NCBI GenBank assembly: GCA_016869415.1
Contig: VGEI01000163.1
Location: 1-7,690, forward strand
Reading direction: 5' to 3'
DNA length: 7,690 nucleotides
Source: Alphaproteobacteria bacterium
Lineage (GTDB): Bacteria > Pseudomonadota > Alphaproteobacteria > CACIAM-22H2
Shown here: piece by piece, positions 6,397 through 7,690 of the stretch
How positions within the stretch are numbered: the stretch's first letter is position 1
Layout: each line of letters opens with the position of its first letter
Made by a program: the position numbers and the translations under genes
Notes under the pieces: model-generated
Seen by the model: the letters and a program-made list of their open reading frames with translations, nothing else
Database searches by the model: none
What the model was told of the DNA's origin: nothing

Positions 6397-7230
6397 ATGG
6401 ACATCGATCTGGCTGCCCTCCTGCAGCACCGCTTCGGCGACGCTCCGGCGGTCGCCCCCGACACACCCGGGCGCGAGGCGCTGACTCGGCTCGCCGGCCA
6501 CCGCTCGCACCGGGCCTATGCCGAGCGGCCGGTCGATCCGGCGCTGGTGCGCCTGCTTGCCGCCGTGGCGCTGTCGGCGCCGGCCAAGAGCGACCTGCAG
6601 CAGCGCGACATCGTCATCATCGAGGACCCGGCGCTGCGCAAGCGGGTGACCGGGCTGGTCACCGGCGAGAACCCCTGGCTGGAGAAGGCTCCCGCCTTTC
6701 TGGTGTTCTGCGGCAACAACCGGCGCCAGCGGCAGCTGCACGAATGGCGCGGGCGCACATTCGCCAACGACCACCTCGACGCCTTCTTCAACGCGGCGGT
6801 CGACGCCGCCATCGTGCTGCAGGCGTTCATCACCGCCGCAGCGGCTTCCGGTCTCGGCTCCTGCCCGGTCAGCGCCATCCGCAACCATGCACAGACGGTG
6901 AGCGACCTGCTCAAGCTGCCCGATCACGTGTTTCCGGTTGCCGGTCTCGGCCTCGGCTGGCCGGCCGCCGAGGGGTATGTCACGGCCCGCCTGCCGCTCG
7001 CCGCGACCTTGCATGTCGATCGCTTCGACGACAGCCGCATGCGCCAGCTGGTCGAAGGCTACGATCGCCGGCGCAACGCCATCTACCCCTACGCGCGCCA
7101 GCGTTTCGTCGAAAAGTACGGCACGCAGGCCGAGTACGGCTGGTCGGAGGACAAGGCCCGCCAGTACTCGAAGCCGGAGCGCGCCGATTTCGGCGCCTTC
7201 GTGCGGCGCAAGGGGTTCAAGCTCGACTAG
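6397..7230 (+). CDS. Nitroreductase-family FMN-dependent oxidoreductase (NfsA-like)
   Basis: This 277-residue cytoplasmic protein has the length and motif order of NfsA/FRP-type nitroreductases, which use FMN and NAD(P)H to reduce nitroaromatics, quinones or flavins. RSHRAYAERPVD (36-47) is the phosphate-contacting N-terminal arginine motif. LSAPAKSDLQQRDIVII (59-75) corresponds to the SSSSFLQ region of NfsA. FFNAAVDAAIVLQAFITAA (130-148) is the dimer-core helix. GLGSCPVSAIRN (152-163) and PVAGLGLGWPA (180-190) match the NfsA GLG-x-IRN and GLCLGWPA blocks. ARLPLAATLHVDRFDD follows, as in family members. The C-terminal 60 residues are charged and resemble the NfsA C-terminal arm. The start at ATG 6397 is set by the AGGGAG site. 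It is monocistronic as far as visible and divergent from the PBP gene. The physiological substrate cannot be read from sequence. Confidence 0.92.
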   Translation: MDIDLAALLQHRFGDAPAVAPDTPGREALTRLAGHRSHRAYAERPVDPALVRLLAAVALSAPAKSDLQQRDIVIIEDPALRKRVTGLVTGENPWLEKAPAFLVFCGNNRRQRQLHEWRGRTFANDHLDAFFNAAVDAAIVLQAFITAAAASGLGSCPVSAIRNHAQTVSDLLKLPDHVFPVAGLGLGWPAAEGYVTARLPLAATLHVDRFDDSRMRQLVEGYDRRRNAIYPYARQRFVEKYGTQAEYGWSEDKARQYSKPERADFGAFVRRKGFKLD

Positions 7231-7404
7231 GTCGCGGACTCATAAGCTCGTATCTGGAGGCGTGCTGCAAGTGCCGCCTTCTGACCCATCGCCTATTTGG
7301 CAGGAGTCTCATGCCGCAGTAACGCCGCCGACTTTAGCCCCTATCAATGCAACCGTTTGAGCCGGTACGATGTCACCTCCTGAGCCTTGGGGATGGGGTG
7401 GGCG
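7231..7404. other. Intergenic spacer without firm signals
   Basis: This 174-bp stretch lies between two plus-strand genes. A short imperfect hairpin, AGGCG (7258-7262) with CGCCT (7275-7279), extendable by two pairs past a one-base bulge, lies 28 bp after the nitroreductase stop. It lacks a T-tract, so termination there is doubtful. TTGGCA at 7297-7302 resembles a -35 box but has no convincing -10 partner. I see no small gene. Confidence 0.4.
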
Positions 7405-7690
7405 ATGAGGCGGCGGGAATTTCTCAGTGTCGTAGTTGGTGCGGTCGCGTGGCCGGTTGCAACGAGCGCGCAGCAGCCGGAACAAGTGCGCAGGATCGGC
7501 TACCTCTCGGCCCAGACCTTGAGCGATCTCGCGCCTGCGGTGGCGCTGTTCGAGAAGACATTGCAGCAATCCGGCTGGACTAATGGCCACAACCTGCGGA
7601 TCGACTACCGTTGGAGCGCTGGCAGCCCCGATAACATTCGCAAGAACGTGACGGAGCTGGTTGCGCTCGCGCCGGACGTCATCGTGGTCT
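7405..7690 (+). CDS. ABC transporter substrate-binding protein (ABC_sub_bind/TrpX-like), N-terminal part (cut by window edge)
   Basis: Ninety-five codons are visible before the right edge, with no stop. The protein starts MRRREFLSVVVGAVAWPVAT followed by SAQQPEQVRRIGYLSA. This opening is very characteristic of the large ABC_sub_bind family of periplasmic receptors common in Bradyrhizobium-like Alphaproteobacteria. The signal peptide has a twin arginine (RRREFL) and probably ends after SAQ or nearby (residues 20-24). The mature part shows RIGYLSAQ (30-37), FEKTLQQSGWTNGHNLRIDYRWSAG in two consecutive family blocks (49-73) and LVALAPDVIVV (85-95), the first Rossmann-like half of a type I periplasmic fold. 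ATG 7405 is preceded by GGGGTGGG. An in-frame ATG at 7393 would add four residues before the signal peptide and is less likely. Permease and ATPase genes may follow outside the window, but many family members are orphans. The ligand is unknown. Confidence 0.9.
   Translation, partial: MRRREFLSVVVGAVAWPVATSAQQPEQVRRIGYLSAQTLSDLAPAVALFEKTLQQSGWTNGHNLRIDYRWSAGSPDNIRKNVTELVALAPDVIVV

Noticed and set aside
7218..7253. The direct repeat AAGCTCG flanking the nitroreductase stop, considered as a target-site duplication.
   Set aside because: The copies are only about 20 bp apart with no mobile-element sequence between them, so chance is the simplest explanation.
7309..7590. A minus-strand 93-residue open frame at the right end.
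   Set aside because: It overlaps the well-supported start of the ABC_sub_bind receptor on the plus strand and has no family-like sequence.

Overview
The window reads as ordinary, gene-dense, high-GC chromosome. A member of the Alphaproteobacteria (Rhizobiales- or Rhodospirillales-like) is my best guess. The grounds are the strong GC bias at third codon positions, the presence of a Bug-type (TctC) solute receptor, the typical 'MRRREF…' start of an ABC_sub_bind lipid-free receptor, and a short PBP1A-type penicillin-binding protein. No RNA gene, CRISPR array, insertion sequence or integration scar is visible.

Region 1 (1-3394, minus strand) is a carboxylate uptake and catabolism cluster. In transcription order it contains tctC (periplasmic receptor), an intrinsic terminator, tctB (small membrane subunit), tctA (large membrane subunit) and the start of a tartrate/D-malate/isopropylmalate-type decarboxylating dehydrogenase cut by the left edge. 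The three Tct proteins form a tripartite tricarboxylate transporter (TTT). The dehydrogenase 21 bp behind tctA suggests that the imported substrate is a C4 hydroxydicarboxylate such as tartrate or D-malate, rather than citrate. An ATTGG-N5-CCAAT palindrome just upstream of tctC looks like the operator of a FadR-type GntR repressor.

Region 2 (3395-6284) holds a plus-strand YgjP-like zinc metallopeptidase-fold protein, which starts at GTG with no visible Shine-Dalgarno. It faces, tail to tail with a 6-bp gap, a minus-strand class A penicillin-binding protein that has all its transglycosylase and transpeptidase motifs.

Region 3 (6285-7690) starts with a divergent intergenic region carrying a perfect 8-bp inverted repeat. 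It continues with a plus-strand NfsA-like nitroreductase-family protein, a 174-bp spacer without clear signals, and the first 95 codons of an ABC-type substrate-binding protein (ABC_sub_bind/TrpX-like family) cut by the right edge.

I found no convincing evidence for a novel multi-gene system. The points most worth checking are regulatory: the operator-like palindrome before tctC, the terminator that splits tctC from tctBA, the palindrome between the PBP and nitroreductase genes, and the possibly leaderless GTG start.
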